From: JAUWNJ01 sp034190305
GTDB taxonomy: Bacteria; Planctomycetota; Phycisphaerae; SM23-33
Direction of reading: 5' to 3'
NCBI GenBank assembly: GCA_034190305.1
Contig: JAXHSV010000050.1
Span: 1-15,799, forward strand
Length of the DNA: 15,799 nt
Shown here: positions 7,307-13,571 of the stretch, piece after piece
How positions within the stretch are numbered: position 1 is the stretch's first letter
Layout: each line of letters starts with the position of its first letter
Made by a program: the position numbers and the translations under genes
Notes under the pieces: model-generated
Told to the model about the DNA's origin: nothing
What the model saw: the letters and a program-made list of their open reading frames with translations, nothing else
Database searches by the model: none

Positions 7307-8239
7307 TCAGGTTTTGGATTGCGGCCATACGGCCGGGCGTCTGCCCGAATTGCGGATTTTGCCCGACAGTTTGGATTTTTCCCACAGCGCCGCAACAGGT
7401 CCGCTTGCGGCATAGGTGATCGCTGCCAGCGGAAGAGCAAATTGGCCGAACATCAGTACTGAGGCAATGGCGCCAACGGCCAGGACGATGTGACTGAACG
7501 GCTTCCTGCCTATTACGAATCGGTTGACCAGGTGCGGGTATCGGAACCGTGTAACCATCAGGATTGCTACGGCGAGTGTTGCAGCAGGCAGGGCGACACC
7601 GACAGTAATGTTCAGCCACCTGGCCGATTTCAAACCTTCTTCAACGTTCTGAATATGCCCGAACAGCAGAACCATCGCAGCGACCAGCACCGCAGCGGCG
7701 GGCGAGGGCAGACCCTTGAAATACATGTGGTGCAGGAGGTCGGGGGCGTTTTCGACAGTGAACCTTGCCAGACGAAGGATCGAACAGCAGAGGTAAATAA
7801 CAGCAATGACCATCACGGCTTTACCCAGATGCGATGCCTGAGAGGCAAATATCTCAAAATCCGGGATTTCGCGTGTCATTGCGACTGCATGGACCATGAG
7901 GATCGCCGGGGCGACGCCGAAACTTATTATGTCGCAGAGGCTGTCAAGCAGTGCGCCGAAATCGGTCGCCCGGCGGGTCATTCTTGCCACACGCCCGTCC
8001 AGAGCGTCGAACAGCAGTGCCGCGAAGATTAACCAGGATGCAATCATAAGGTTTCCGATCCCTCCGGTGTTTCCCAGACCTGTCTTAGTGGCGTAGTGGA
8101 CTGAGGCGAAACCGGCCGTTCCGTTCATCAGCGTTACAATTGTCGGAAGGGCGGCGATGCTGCGAAGGGCTGTCTTTCGCAGCGGACGGCGACGAGACAA
8201 ATCATCGCCGACGGTTTCTTTATTTGCCGGGTCGTTCAC
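7307..8239 (-). CDS. pssA: CDP-diacylglycerol-serine O-phosphatidyltransferase
   Basis: Membrane enzyme that joins CDP-diacylglycerol and serine to give phosphatidylserine. The 310-residue protein has the CDP-alcohol phosphatidyltransferase signature DGx2ARx8Gx3Dx3D exactly: Asp81-Gly82, Ala85-Arg86, Gly95, Asp99 and Asp103 (DGRVARMTRRATDFGALLDS, then LCD). Around it lie hydrophobic segments: IASWLIFAALLF before the motif, then AVMVIAVIYLCCSILRLA, AAAVLVAAMVLLFG, ITVGVALPAATLAVAILM and two more at the C-terminus. The GTG at 8239 is chosen because GGAG ends 8 bases upstream, within the end of psd. A longer in-frame opening back to 8617 is just antisense to psd coding and is rejected. It starts two bases after the psd stop, so psd and pssA are translationally coupled. 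Confidence 0.95.
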   Translation of the reverse strand: MNDPANKETVGDDLSRRRPLRKTALRSIAALPTIVTLMNGTAGFASVHYATKTGLGNTGGIGNLMIASWLIFAALLFDALDGRVARMTRRATDFGALLDSLCDIISFGVAPAILMVHAVAMTREIPDFEIFASQASHLGKAVMVIAVIYLCCSILRLARFTVENAPDLLHHMYFKGLPSPAAAVLVAAMVLLFGHIQNVEEGLKSARWLNITVGVALPAATLAVAILMVTRFRYPHLVNRFVIGRKPFSHIVLAVGAIASVLMFGQFALPLAAITYAASGPVAALWEKSKLSGKIRNSGRRPAVWPQSKT

Positions 8240-8241
8240 GA

Positions 8242-8928
8242 TTATTTCTCCTGCGACGCCTGATCTGTTCCCGTCGGGCGGGCGAGAACAGTCCTGCCTG
8301 CACGAACGGTCTGACCGATCTGAACGGCAATTTCGCCGATCATGTTGTGAGGTATCATCGTCTCCACGCGCGAACCGAACTTGACCATACCAATCTGCTG
8401 GGCGGTGATAACTTTCTGTCCGACACACAGATCGGTAACGATTCTGCGGGCGATAAGCCCGGCAATCTGACGGACCACTACGGGAAACGCCCGCCCGTCG
8501 CCGCCGGTAGCCGACAGGCAAATTGTCGAAGATTCGTTTCTCTCCGCCGCCTCGGGTTTCCGTGCATCGGCGTACCCTCCGGGGCGATGTTCGATCTTCA
8601 CTACCGCTGCGGCGCACGGGCTGCGATTTACGTGAACGTCGAAGATACTCATAAAGATTCCGATTCTCACCCCGTCGGTTCCGAGCGGACTTTCTGCGCC
8701 CACCGGCGTTATATCTACGACCTTTCCGTCGGCGGGAGATATAAAAGCGTTCTCTTCAGCCGGTCTGCGCTGCGGATCGCGGAAGAAACACAATACATAG
8801 ACCCATACCAACGCCGGCAGAACTGCAACAGGCCAAAACAGCCATATTGCCACTGTTGCCGAAACTCCACAAACGACTGTGGCGATAAGCATTTCACGCA
8901 GGCCGTATTTTGTCAGGGGGAATCGCAC
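8242..8928 (-). CDS. psd: Phosphatidylserine decarboxylase proenzyme
   Basis: Decarboxylates phosphatidylserine to phosphatidylethanolamine. The 228-residue protein is of the short (about 210-230) Psd class. An N-terminal hydrophobic region (about 14-47) anchors it. FFRDPQRRPAEEN (48-60) is followed by SPADGKVVDI (64-73) and FMSIFDVHVNRSP (92-104). The self-cleavage site is the Gly-Ser of MVKFGSRVE (Gly185-Ser186), which generates the pyruvoyl group on the alpha chain. The frame opens after a TAA four codons upstream, and the first start is GTG at 8928. There is no ribosome-binding site before it; ATG at codon 13 is the alternative but would cut into the anchor. psd precedes pssA, the reverse of the order in which the enzymes act. 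The upstream gap, shared with divergent padR, is filled with repeats. Confidence 0.94.
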   Translation of the reverse strand: MRFPLTKYGLREMLIATVVCGVSATVAIWLFWPVAVLPALVWVYVLCFFRDPQRRPAEENAFISPADGKVVDITPVGAESPLGTDGVRIGIFMSIFDVHVNRSPCAAAVVKIEHRPGGYADARKPEAAERNESSTICLSATGGDGRAFPVVVRQIAGLIARRIVTDLCVGQKVITAQQIGMVKFGSRVETMIPHNMIGEIAVQIGQTVRAGRTVLARPTGTDQASQEK

Positions 8929-8941
8929 AATATGAGTTTAA

Positions 8942-8963
8942 GCCACGAACAACGCGAACAAAA
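8942..8963 (+). repeat. Intergenic repeat family B, copy 2
   Basis: GCCACGAACAACGCGAACAA plus AA. It shares the 9-base period and 19 of its first 20 positions with copy 1 at 1611-1630. It lies next to family A copies in the psd-padR gap. Confidence 0.75.
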
Positions 8964-8972
8964 CAGAATAAA

Positions 8973-9001
8973 TCCACGAATTACACAAATTGCACGAATT
9001 T
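8973..9001 (+). repeat. Intergenic repeat family A, copy 3
   Basis: Starts TCCACGAATTACACAAATTG and continues with CACGAATTT: three degenerate 9-base units. It is followed after 19 bases by another copy in the same orientation. Confidence 0.8.
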
Positions 9002-9020
9002 TCGAAAACAAAAAACAAGA

Positions 9021-9052
9021 TAGTCCACGAATTACACGGATTACACAAGTTC
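9021..9052 (+). repeat. Intergenic repeat family A, copy 4
   Basis: Starts TAGTCCACGAATTACACGGA and continues TTACACAAGTTC. The leading TAG(T)CCACG matches the reverse copies at 3228 and 11010, so ATAGTCC appears to be the left border of the full repeat. Confidence 0.8.
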
Positions 9053-9092
9053 AGGAATTCACACTGACGATAGTTTCTCGAAGGTGCGACGG

Positions 9093-9152
9093 AAAAATAT
9101 TTTTAATATTATATTATATTGTATTGACAGGTATCTTGTATAGCGATATACT
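9093..9152 (+). promoter_or_regulatory. Strong sigma-70-type promoter of padR with UP-like A/T tract
   Basis: TTGACA (9124-9129), a 17-base spacer and TATACT (9147-9152) form a near-consensus promoter. Bases 9093-9120 are all A or T, placed like an UP element. Transcription should start 6-7 bases after the -10, at or within a base of the padR ATG (9159). There is no room for a ribosome-binding site, so the message is probably leaderless. Confidence 0.75.
9138..9151. promoter_or_regulatory. Candidate PadR operator (dyad over the -10)
   Basis: GTATA-GCGA-TATAC is a perfect 5+5 inverted repeat that includes the -10 hexamer of the padR promoter. A/T-rich dyads at their own promoters are typical targets of autoregulating PadR repressors. 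The assignment by position is inference. Confidence 0.5.
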
Positions 9153-9158
9153 GAATAT

Positions 9159-9497
9159 ATGGCCGATGGATTTTTTGACAATTGGACGACGCAACTTCGG
9201 AAGGGTTTGCTGGAGTTATGCGTATTGAGCGCGATCCGGTCGCAGCGGTTGTATGGATACGATATTGTCAAGCGGCTTCGGGAAATCGAAGGGCTGGTCA
9301 TCAGCGAGGGCACGATTTACCCGATTCTCAGCCGGTTCAAGCGCGAGGGACTTGTCTCGGCGACCGTCGAGGAATCACACGAAGGCCCGCCGCGAAAGTA
9401 TTACCAGTTGACACCTGCCGGCCGGCAGCAGTTGCAACAGATGATCCGTTATTGGCGACTCATCGCCGGCGGCGTGGATAAATTACAGGAGAAATAG
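9159..9497 (+). CDS. PadR-family transcriptional regulator
   Basis: A 112-residue winged-helix repressor of the short PadR class. The sequence runs WTTQLRKGLLELCVLSAIRS (9-28), YGYDIVKRL, the recognition-helix segment EGTIYPILSRFKREGLV (about 50-66), the wing GPPRKYYQLTPAGRQQL and a C-terminal dimerisation helix. All of these are classic PadR features. ATG at 9159 is the first start in frame and lies where transcription should begin, so translation is likely leaderless. The gene ends two bases before the HAAS-type membrane protein, whose GGAG ribosome-binding site lies in the padR 3' end, so the pair is one operon. The usual reading is that PadR represses its own operon through the dyad over its promoter until an inducer binds. 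The ligand is unknown. Confidence 0.92.
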   Translation: MADGFFDNWTTQLRKGLLELCVLSAIRSQRLYGYDIVKRLREIEGLVISEGTIYPILSRFKREGLVSATVEESHEGPPRKYYQLTPAGRQQLQQMIRYWRLIAGGVDKLQEK

Positions 9498-9499
9498 TC

Positions 9500-10477
9500 A
9501 TGATAGAGTTGACACCTGAAGCCCAACGGCGTCTGGATAAATACCTGGATGAGGTCAAGACATACCTGCAGGCATGTCCTTCAGTTGACGGCGAGGATGT
9601 CCGGCGGGACATAATAGGGCATATCGAGGCCGAGCTGGAAGGTTGCGATGGGCCGGCGGATGCGGATAAACTCGGAGCAATACTCGAACGGTTGGGAAGT
9701 CCACGACAGTGGGTTCCTGAGGAAGAAATCTCCTGGTGGCGGAAAATCCTGCTTCGTCTCCGCCGCGGCCCGGAAGACTGGCGACTGGCGTATATTGCCT
9801 TCGGCCTGCTCGTTCTGGGCGTCCTGCTGGGCTGGGTCTTCTGCGACGTTCGTAAGTTCCCCATCTATGAATCCATGAAAACCGATGTCTGGCAGTACAA
9901 GAGCGACGGATCTCTGGAACAAAGAGATATGCGAGTCCGTGTACGGGACAAAACACGGCACGAGTTTAATGAAGAAGTCTTTGCCTTCTTCGTCGTGTTG
10001 AGTTTTGTCGCAGCACGGGCTTCGCTTGCTGTTACATACGGGTGGGAGAAACTGGGGGCGCAAAGGTGGCTGCTCTATCCGCCGTTGCTGATTGTGTATT
10101 TATTCATCACCTTATTGGTATTCCTCTGGCCTATCGTGATAGGCGGTTTGGCGGACGCATTACCTCACACTTCTTCTTTATACAAGTCCTGGATGCGAAT
10201 TACACATGCTCCGGAACACAGTACGAGATTCGTCTTGTTGTGGATTCTGCTGATCGGTTGCGCGCTCAGTATATGGTGGATGATTCTTGGCTTGGTATTA
10301 ACTCGCTGGCCTGGAATGGTGCGAAAGGTATTTGTTCCGTTTGGTGACAATTTTGGCAGGAGACACTCACTGGCGATGTTCCTGGTGGGTGCGGTTATGG
10401 CTGTCCTTTGTGCCGCGAGTATCGCGCTGGCGGTCTATTTTGTTCCTGTCGAACCTACAGGCTTTGGCCCGAGATGA
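9500..10477 (+). CDS. HAAS-type membrane protein paired with PadR
   Basis: A 325-residue integral membrane protein. The N-terminal ~75 residues form a soluble helical domain with the pattern RRLDKYLDEVKTYL...DVRRDIIGHIEAELE...LGSPRQW, typical of the HAAS/DUF1700-like signalling domain commonly encoded after PadR regulators. About five hydrophobic segments follow, at about 96-114, 161-177, 191-215, 243-267 and 290-314. A charged loop lies between the first two (about 115-160). No enzymatic motif is visible. The family is thought to sense or transmit membrane stress with PadR, but the function is not established. The ATG at 9500 has GGAG 9-10 bases upstream and is two bases after the padR stop. 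A strong terminator follows 6 bases after the stop. Confidence 0.82.
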   Translation: MIELTPEAQRRLDKYLDEVKTYLQACPSVDGEDVRRDIIGHIEAELEGCDGPADADKLGAILERLGSPRQWVPEEEISWWRKILLRLRRGPEDWRLAYIAFGLLVLGVLLGWVFCDVRKFPIYESMKTDVWQYKSDGSLEQRDMRVRVRDKTRHEFNEEVFAFFVVLSFVAARASLAVTYGWEKLGAQRWLLYPPLLIVYLFITLLVFLWPIVIGGLADALPHTSSLYKSWMRITHAPEHSTRFVLLWILLIGCALSIWWMILGLVLTRWPGMVRKVFVPFGDNFGRRHSLAMFLVGAVMAVLCAASIALAVYFVPVEPTGFGPR

Positions 10478-10483
10478 AGGTGT

Positions 10484-10506
10484 AGGCTGGGACGAAGTCC
10501 CAGCCT
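10484..10506. terminator. Hairpin terminator between convergent genes
   Basis: The arms AGGCTGGGAC and GTCCCAGCCT form a perfect 10-bp, G/C-rich stem with a 3-base GAA loop. TTCTTCTC follows on the + strand. It starts 7 bases after the HAAS-protein stop and ends 5 bases before the stop of the opposing NTF2-like gene, so it may serve both directions. The T tract is better for the + strand. Confidence 0.8.
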
Positions 10507-10511
10507 TCTTC

Positions 10512-10880
10512 TCATTCATCAGGGGCGGCAGTGGGTGTGCCTTGGTGAAAGACCATTTGCCACCGGCCATCCATCAGCTTCCAGATCGAACTACGCAAAG
10601 AATGCTTCATATGGGGGTGAGGTTCATCATGCTTGACCACACGGTAAGTAGTCAGTGCCACACCTGGCGCCAGAATCTTTGCATCAAAGTGCGACAGTGA
10701 CATTCGAACTGATGACATTCCTCCGGCACACTGCGGCTTACGGTAGATCGTACCAGAAGCTCCGAACTCCACAAACTCGTCTGCGAGCAAGCGATCTATA
10801 TCATTTGGAGATTCTCGCACCTCGGGTTGAAGTAGTTGATTCTCCAGATCGCAGAGCAGCGTGGTCAGCGAATCCTTCAT
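10512..10880 (-). CDS. NTF2-like (DUF4440-type) small protein
   Basis: A 122-residue single-domain protein of the NTF2-like/SnoaL superfamily, DUF4440 type. An N-terminal helix (LTTLLCDLENQLLQPEVR) leads to LLADEFVEFGASGTIYRK (31-48). The strand-rich cone follows, ending VALTTYRVV, LRSSIWKLMDGRWQMVFHQG (96-115) and TPT. These are the usual family positions. Members bind or convert small hydrophobic molecules, and many have no known role. There is no signal peptide. The ATG at 10880 is preceded by AAGGAAG and fits the family start; a TTG at 10913 would add 11 charged residues and is less likely. It converges on the HAAS-protein gene across a shared terminator and is followed upstream by coaB on the same strand, about 126 bases away. 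Confidence 0.82.
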   Translation of the reverse strand: MKDSLTTLLCDLENQLLQPEVRESPNDIDRLLADEFVEFGASGTIYRKPQCAGGMSSVRMSLSHFDAKILAPGVALTTYRVVKHDEPHPHMKHSLRSSIWKLMDGRWQMVFHQGTPTAAPDE

Positions 10881-10987
10881 CCTATTTTCTTCCTTCTTAA
10901 TCTTTCTGCCCAACGGTTATCTTCTAGGCAGGAACCCGCCGCCGGCAAGTGCCAAGGACAGCCTACCAGCTCTTCTTTTCTGTTAGA

Positions 10988-11010
10988 AATTCGTGTAATT
11001 CGTGGACTAT
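10988..11010 (-). repeat. Intergenic repeat family A, copy 5 (reverse), containing the coaB stop
   Basis: On the - strand: ATAGTCCACGAATTACACGA then ATT. The TAG at its left border is the coaB stop codon (11007-11009), so the repeat begins within the gene's last codon and extends downstream. Confidence 0.85.
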
Positions 11011-11633
11011 TTTGTTTCCAGCAGTGCGATGATTTGCCTGGCCAGGTCGGTTTTGGCCCGTCTGGCCCATGTCAGGACGATGCCGTCGGGCGAGAGGATG
11101 CAGGCTTCGGATGTCTCAGCGCCCATTGCGGCGGGGGGGTTGAGGACGACGTAATCAGCGTTCTTTCGTTGCATCTCGTCGCGGGCCTTGGCTTCTGCCT
11201 GCTCGGTGGGCAGGTCTTCGACAGCGAAGGCGACAATGATCTGGCCCGGCCGCTTTCGTCGGCAAAGCCCAGCCAGGACGTCCTCGGTCGGTTCGAGTGT
11301 TATCCGCACAGGCCCGGCGGAGCGGGAAATCTTGGTTCCAGCGGGTTTTTCGACGGTAAAGTCTCCGACGGCAGCGGCCATGATTAAGGCATCGCAATCG
11401 TCGAATCTCTCGTCGAGGGCCTGGGCCAACTCCCTGACGGTTACAAACCTTACAACCTTGCAGCCTGCGGGCGGGTCAATCGCCGTCGGGCCTGTGATTA
11501 GAGTTACCTCATGCCCGGATAAAACGGCTTCGGCGGCAACGGCATAGCCCATCTTCCCGCTGGAGGCTGTGGTGATGAAGCGGACGCTGTCGATGTACTC
11601 CCGCGTCGGACCTGTTGTAACGATGATTTTCAC
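11007..11633 (-). CDS. coaB: Phosphopantothenate-cysteine ligase (stand-alone CoaB)
   Basis: Joins 4'-phosphopantothenate and cysteine, the second step of coenzyme A synthesis. The 208-residue protein equals the C-terminal half of the bifunctional CoaBC (Dfp). TTGPTREYIDSVRFIT is at 6-21, SSGKMGYA (24-31) forms the nucleotide-binding glycine segment, and LITGPT is at 45-50. IMAAAVGDF (84-92) is the ligase-domain core, and FAVED with KNADYVVLNP marks the C-terminal region. It begins exactly where the CoaB domain would, so it is a complete separate ligase rather than a truncation. GTG at 11633 is the only in-frame start, with no clear ribosome-binding site. The decarboxylase half is coaC (13305-12730), with a phosphoesterase gene between. 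The stop lies in a family A repeat. Confidence 0.92.
   Translation of the reverse strand: MKIIVTTGPTREYIDSVRFITTASSGKMGYAVAAEAVLSGHEVTLITGPTAIDPPAGCKVVRFVTVRELAQALDERFDDCDALIMAAAVGDFTVEKPAGTKISRSAGPVRITLEPTEDVLAGLCRRKRPGQIIVAFAVEDLPTEQAEAKARDEMQRKNADYVVLNPPAAMGAETSEACILSPDGIVLTWARRAKTDLARQIIALLETK
11203..11216 (-). repeat. Palindrome-associated repeat inside coaB
   Basis: GACCTGCCCACCGA on the - strand matches exactly the 14 bases at 15201-15214, which span the secG stop. Here it lies inside coaB coding, encoding part of EDLPTEQ. Flanking GCAGGCAG gives partial dyad symmetry. Confidence 0.45.
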
Positions 11634-11649
11634 GGAGATACAGTAACCG

Positions 11650-11670
11650 GTAATCAGTAATCAGTAAATC
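11650..11670 (+). repeat. Short tandem repeat, 7-base unit
   Basis: GTAATCAGTAATCAGTAAAT, about three units of GTAATCA, in the gap between the phosphoesterase gene and coaB. It is similar in scale to the TCAGCAT units at 136-153. Confidence 0.6.
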
Positions 11671-11692
11671 GAAAGAAGCGAAACAAAATATC

Positions 11693-11804
11693 AGCAGGGA
11701 TGCAGGGGATAAACAAAGTGATCAAAAACAACAAAAAAGTAGATTGTCGGAATCTGGAGAAATAATTAAATCTTTTTATCCCCTGCATCTCCTGCATCCC
11801 TGCA
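11693..11804. repeat. Family D inverted-repeat element (MITE-like, about 112 bases)
   Basis: The left arm AGCAGGGATGCAGGGGATAA (from 11693) faces a right arm (11774-11804). Read in reverse, the right arm is GCAGGGATGCAGGAGATGCA then GGGGATAAA. The arms share the GCAGGRGAT unit at an 8-9 base period, with one extra unit in the right arm. The centre is A/T-rich and non-coding. The element occupies most of the gap between the phosphoesterase gene and coaB and could fold into a hairpin. Confidence 0.68.
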
Positions 11805-11819
11805 ATATTTTTATCGTAG

Positions 11820-12617
11820 TCAGAAATCCAGATTCTTAGGGGGGTTGTCCAGGCGGATATATTTGGAGGCGATCCAGTCGTCCTGAACTTTGAATATCCT
11901 ATACCCGTATCCTCGCAGGTCCATGGGCCTGAATGTCCCGCCAACGGTGTAGATTGTGAAATCGCCGGTGCTGCACTCTTTGGTTGTATGAGTGTGCCCG
12001 GCCAGGATGATGCGTACGCGATACTTGCGTGCGAGCGTCAACAGCCGACGACGGGCGGTCGGGTGCATGTTGGTTAGTTTATGGCGTTCATCCTCGGTTT
12101 TCGTATAAGGCGGATTGTGCAGAAGGATGAAGATATGAGTTCGCTTCTGGCCCCTTGATTGGGCGAGTGTTTTTTCCAGCCAGTTCCACTGTGCCCGCAC
12201 CTCGGCGCGAAAATCGGAATCTTTGATATTGAAGTAATAGGTGTCGGTGCAGAGCGTCATGGAGTTCAGGCAGATGAAGTCGCAGTTATTGTGGGTGAAT
12301 ACATAGTAATCTTTTCCATATCTTTGTCGGTAGTTTTGGAGGGTTTCGTGATCGCGGATATCGTGGTTGCCGGGGATGAAATGGACGGGAACCTTGAATT
12401 TTTTCAGGGCTGGGTCCAGGTCGTCGGTCATCTTTTTCTTAAGCCTGTGAGTCATATCGCCGGGTACGAGGACGACGGCGGGTTTCAGTCGGTTAATCTG
12501 GCGTCGCTGCCGTGCAAAGCGTCGGTTTGTCCCCTTGGCGAATCCGACGTGCGGGTCGCCGGTCAGGACGAAGTAAAACGGTTTGAATGCCTGTGTTTGT
12601 CGGGTCGTTGTCTGCAT
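11820..12617 (-). CDS. Calcineurin-like metallophosphoesterase
   Basis: A 265-residue cytoplasmic metallophosphoesterase; substrate unknown. The dinuclear-metal motifs are complete and in order: GDPHVG (20-25), GDMTHR (53-58), GNHDIRDH (83-90), LHNPP (166-170, His167) and GHTHTT (207-212). This is the layout of 3',5'-cyclic-nucleotide or purple-acid-phosphatase-like single-domain enzymes. The first motif has GDPH rather than the common SDxH. The C-terminus adds beta strands (DFTIYTVGGT, YGYRIFKV). There is no signal peptide. ATG at 12617 is the first start, with a poor ribosome-binding site. It sits between coaC (113 bases upstream) and coaB (about 186 bases downstream) on the same strand. 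Nothing in it indicates a role in coenzyme A synthesis, so it is more likely an insertion into an ancestral coaC-coaB neighbourhood. Confidence 0.88.
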   Translation of the reverse strand: MQTTTRQTQAFKPFYFVLTGDPHVGFAKGTNRRFARQRRQINRLKPAVVLVPGDMTHRLKKKMTDDLDPALKKFKVPVHFIPGNHDIRDHETLQNYRQRYGKDYYVFTHNNCDFICLNSMTLCTDTYYFNIKDSDFRAEVRAQWNWLEKTLAQSRGQKRTHIFILLHNPPYTKTEDERHKLTNMHPTARRRLLTLARKYRVRIILAGHTHTTKECSTGDFTIYTVGGTFRPMDLRGYGYRIFKVQDDWIASKYIRLDNPPKNLDF

Positions 12618-12729
12618 GGCGGTAGCCTAATATCATGAGAGTTTATCTCCATCGGCGGGCGTTTCGCAAGAGCAGAGCGGGAACTGGGCAGCTATGAGGA
12701 TTGTCGTTGGATTTTTAACCTACACAACG

Positions 12730-13305
12730 TTACGGTTTGTGAAGAAGTTTTTCTACTGCGGCGAGAATTTCGTCCGGTTCAGCCATTCTGCCAATTCCGA
12801 CGGTTCCACAGGCCAGGCGGCCTTCTTTGGGGCCGACGACGTGAACGCCGCGCGCCTGTAGTTTTTGAATGTTATCTTGCGTAGGGGGGGCCTGGAACAT
12901 TCGCGTATTCATTGCCGGCGCGATTAGTATCTCGCAGCCTCCCCACGCCGACAGCGCAAGGGCAGAGACGAGGTCATCTGCGATTCCGACGGCCATTTTG
13001 GCGATGATGTCGGCAGTGGCGGGGGCGACGATCATCAAATCCGCCTTCTCGGTCAGCGAGAGGTGTTGAGGCCGGTAGTTTTCACCCGCCTGCCAGAGCG
13101 ATTTGAACACATCCCTGCCCGTGAGGGTCTGGAAAGTCAGCGGCGTGATGAACCGCTCGGCGGCGTCTGACATGGCTACGCTGACGCCGGCGCCGGCCTG
13201 TGTCAATTTGCTCACAAGGTCGGCGGATTTATAGCATGCGATCCCGCCGGTTACGCACAGCAGCACCTCGGCGCCTTCCAGTAAGTGTTTATTTTCGCCG
13301 GTCAT
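12730..13305 (-). CDS. coaC: Phosphopantothenoylcysteine decarboxylase (stand-alone CoaC)
   Basis: Flavoprotein that decarboxylates phosphopantothenoylcysteine to phosphopantetheine in coenzyme A synthesis. The 191-residue protein equals the N-terminal half of CoaBC. VTGGIACYKS (18-27) binds FMN and His81 (PQHLSL) is the catalytic His. PATADIIAKMAVGIADDL (95-112) occupies the PASANT-type site, PAMNTRM is at 130-136, and LACGTVGIGRM (164-174) is the substrate-recognition clamp holding the conserved Cys. The frame ends cleanly after the decarboxylase domain, so no ligase part is lost by frameshift. ATG at 13305 follows the rpoZ stop by 17 bases, inside the secG-yicC-gmk-rpoZ run. The ligase is the separate gene at 11633-11007. 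Confidence 0.94.
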   Translation of the reverse strand: MTGENKHLLEGAEVLLCVTGGIACYKSADLVSKLTQAGAGVSVAMSDAAERFITPLTFQTLTGRDVFKSLWQAGENYRPQHLSLTEKADLMIVAPATADIIAKMAVGIADDLVSALALSAWGGCEILIAPAMNTRMFQAPPTQDNIQKLQARGVHVVGPKEGRLACGTVGIGRMAEPDEILAAVEKLLHKP

Positions 13306-13322
13306 AAGCAGGGTCCGGAACT

Positions 13323-13571
13323 TTACTCCCTGTCGGGAATTCGGATGATCTTTTCCGGCGGGGGCACATCGGAATTTTCGTAATCAATGGCAATCTTGTC
13401 TTCGAGTATTTCCTGAATGACGACTTCCATATCGGTCATACCCTCGGATCGGTCCACGAAGGGTCTTGCGCCTTCGAGCAGTTCGCCCCATCGTTTCATA
13501 ATCAGTGCGGTGAGTTTGAAACGCCCACCGACCTTGTAAACCAGTTCATCGCTTTTCAATGCCTCAATCAT
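13323..13571 (-). CDS. rpoZ: RNA polymerase omega subunit
   Basis: Small RNA polymerase subunit that helps beta' fold and can take part in ppGpp response. At 82 residues it is of usual size. The sequence starts MIEALKSDELVYKVGGRFKL, followed by LIMKRWGELLEGARP (23-37). The acidic MEVVIQEILEDKIAI segment matches the conserved omega core (xxEIxxGKI, here EDKI). A short acidic/proline tail follows. Its ATG overlaps the gmk stop in an ATGA junction (13571-13568), so gmk and rpoZ are translationally coupled; the gmk-rpoZ order is the common bacterial arrangement. Confidence 0.93.
   Translation of the reverse strand: MIEALKSDELVYKVGGRFKLTALIMKRWGELLEGARPFVDRSEGMTDMEVVIQEILEDKIAIDYENSDVPPPEKIIRIPDRE

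Noticed and set aside
8240..8617. N-terminal extension of pssA upstream of 8239
   Set aside because: The extra 126 codons only re-read psd coding in another frame. The GTG at 8239 has a ribosome-binding site and the protein from there fits the family.
8942..9052. CRISPR-like array in the psd-padR gap
   Set aside because: The repeats are degenerate, unequally spaced, internally tandem (9-base units) and scattered in other gaps. There are no uniform spacers and no cas genes.
8140..9228. Long + strand open frame (362 codons) across the psd region
   Set aside because: It is antisense to psd, pssA and the repeat-filled gap. Its translation is rich in Arg/Cys/His without any family pattern, while psd and pssA show exact catalytic motifs on the other strand.
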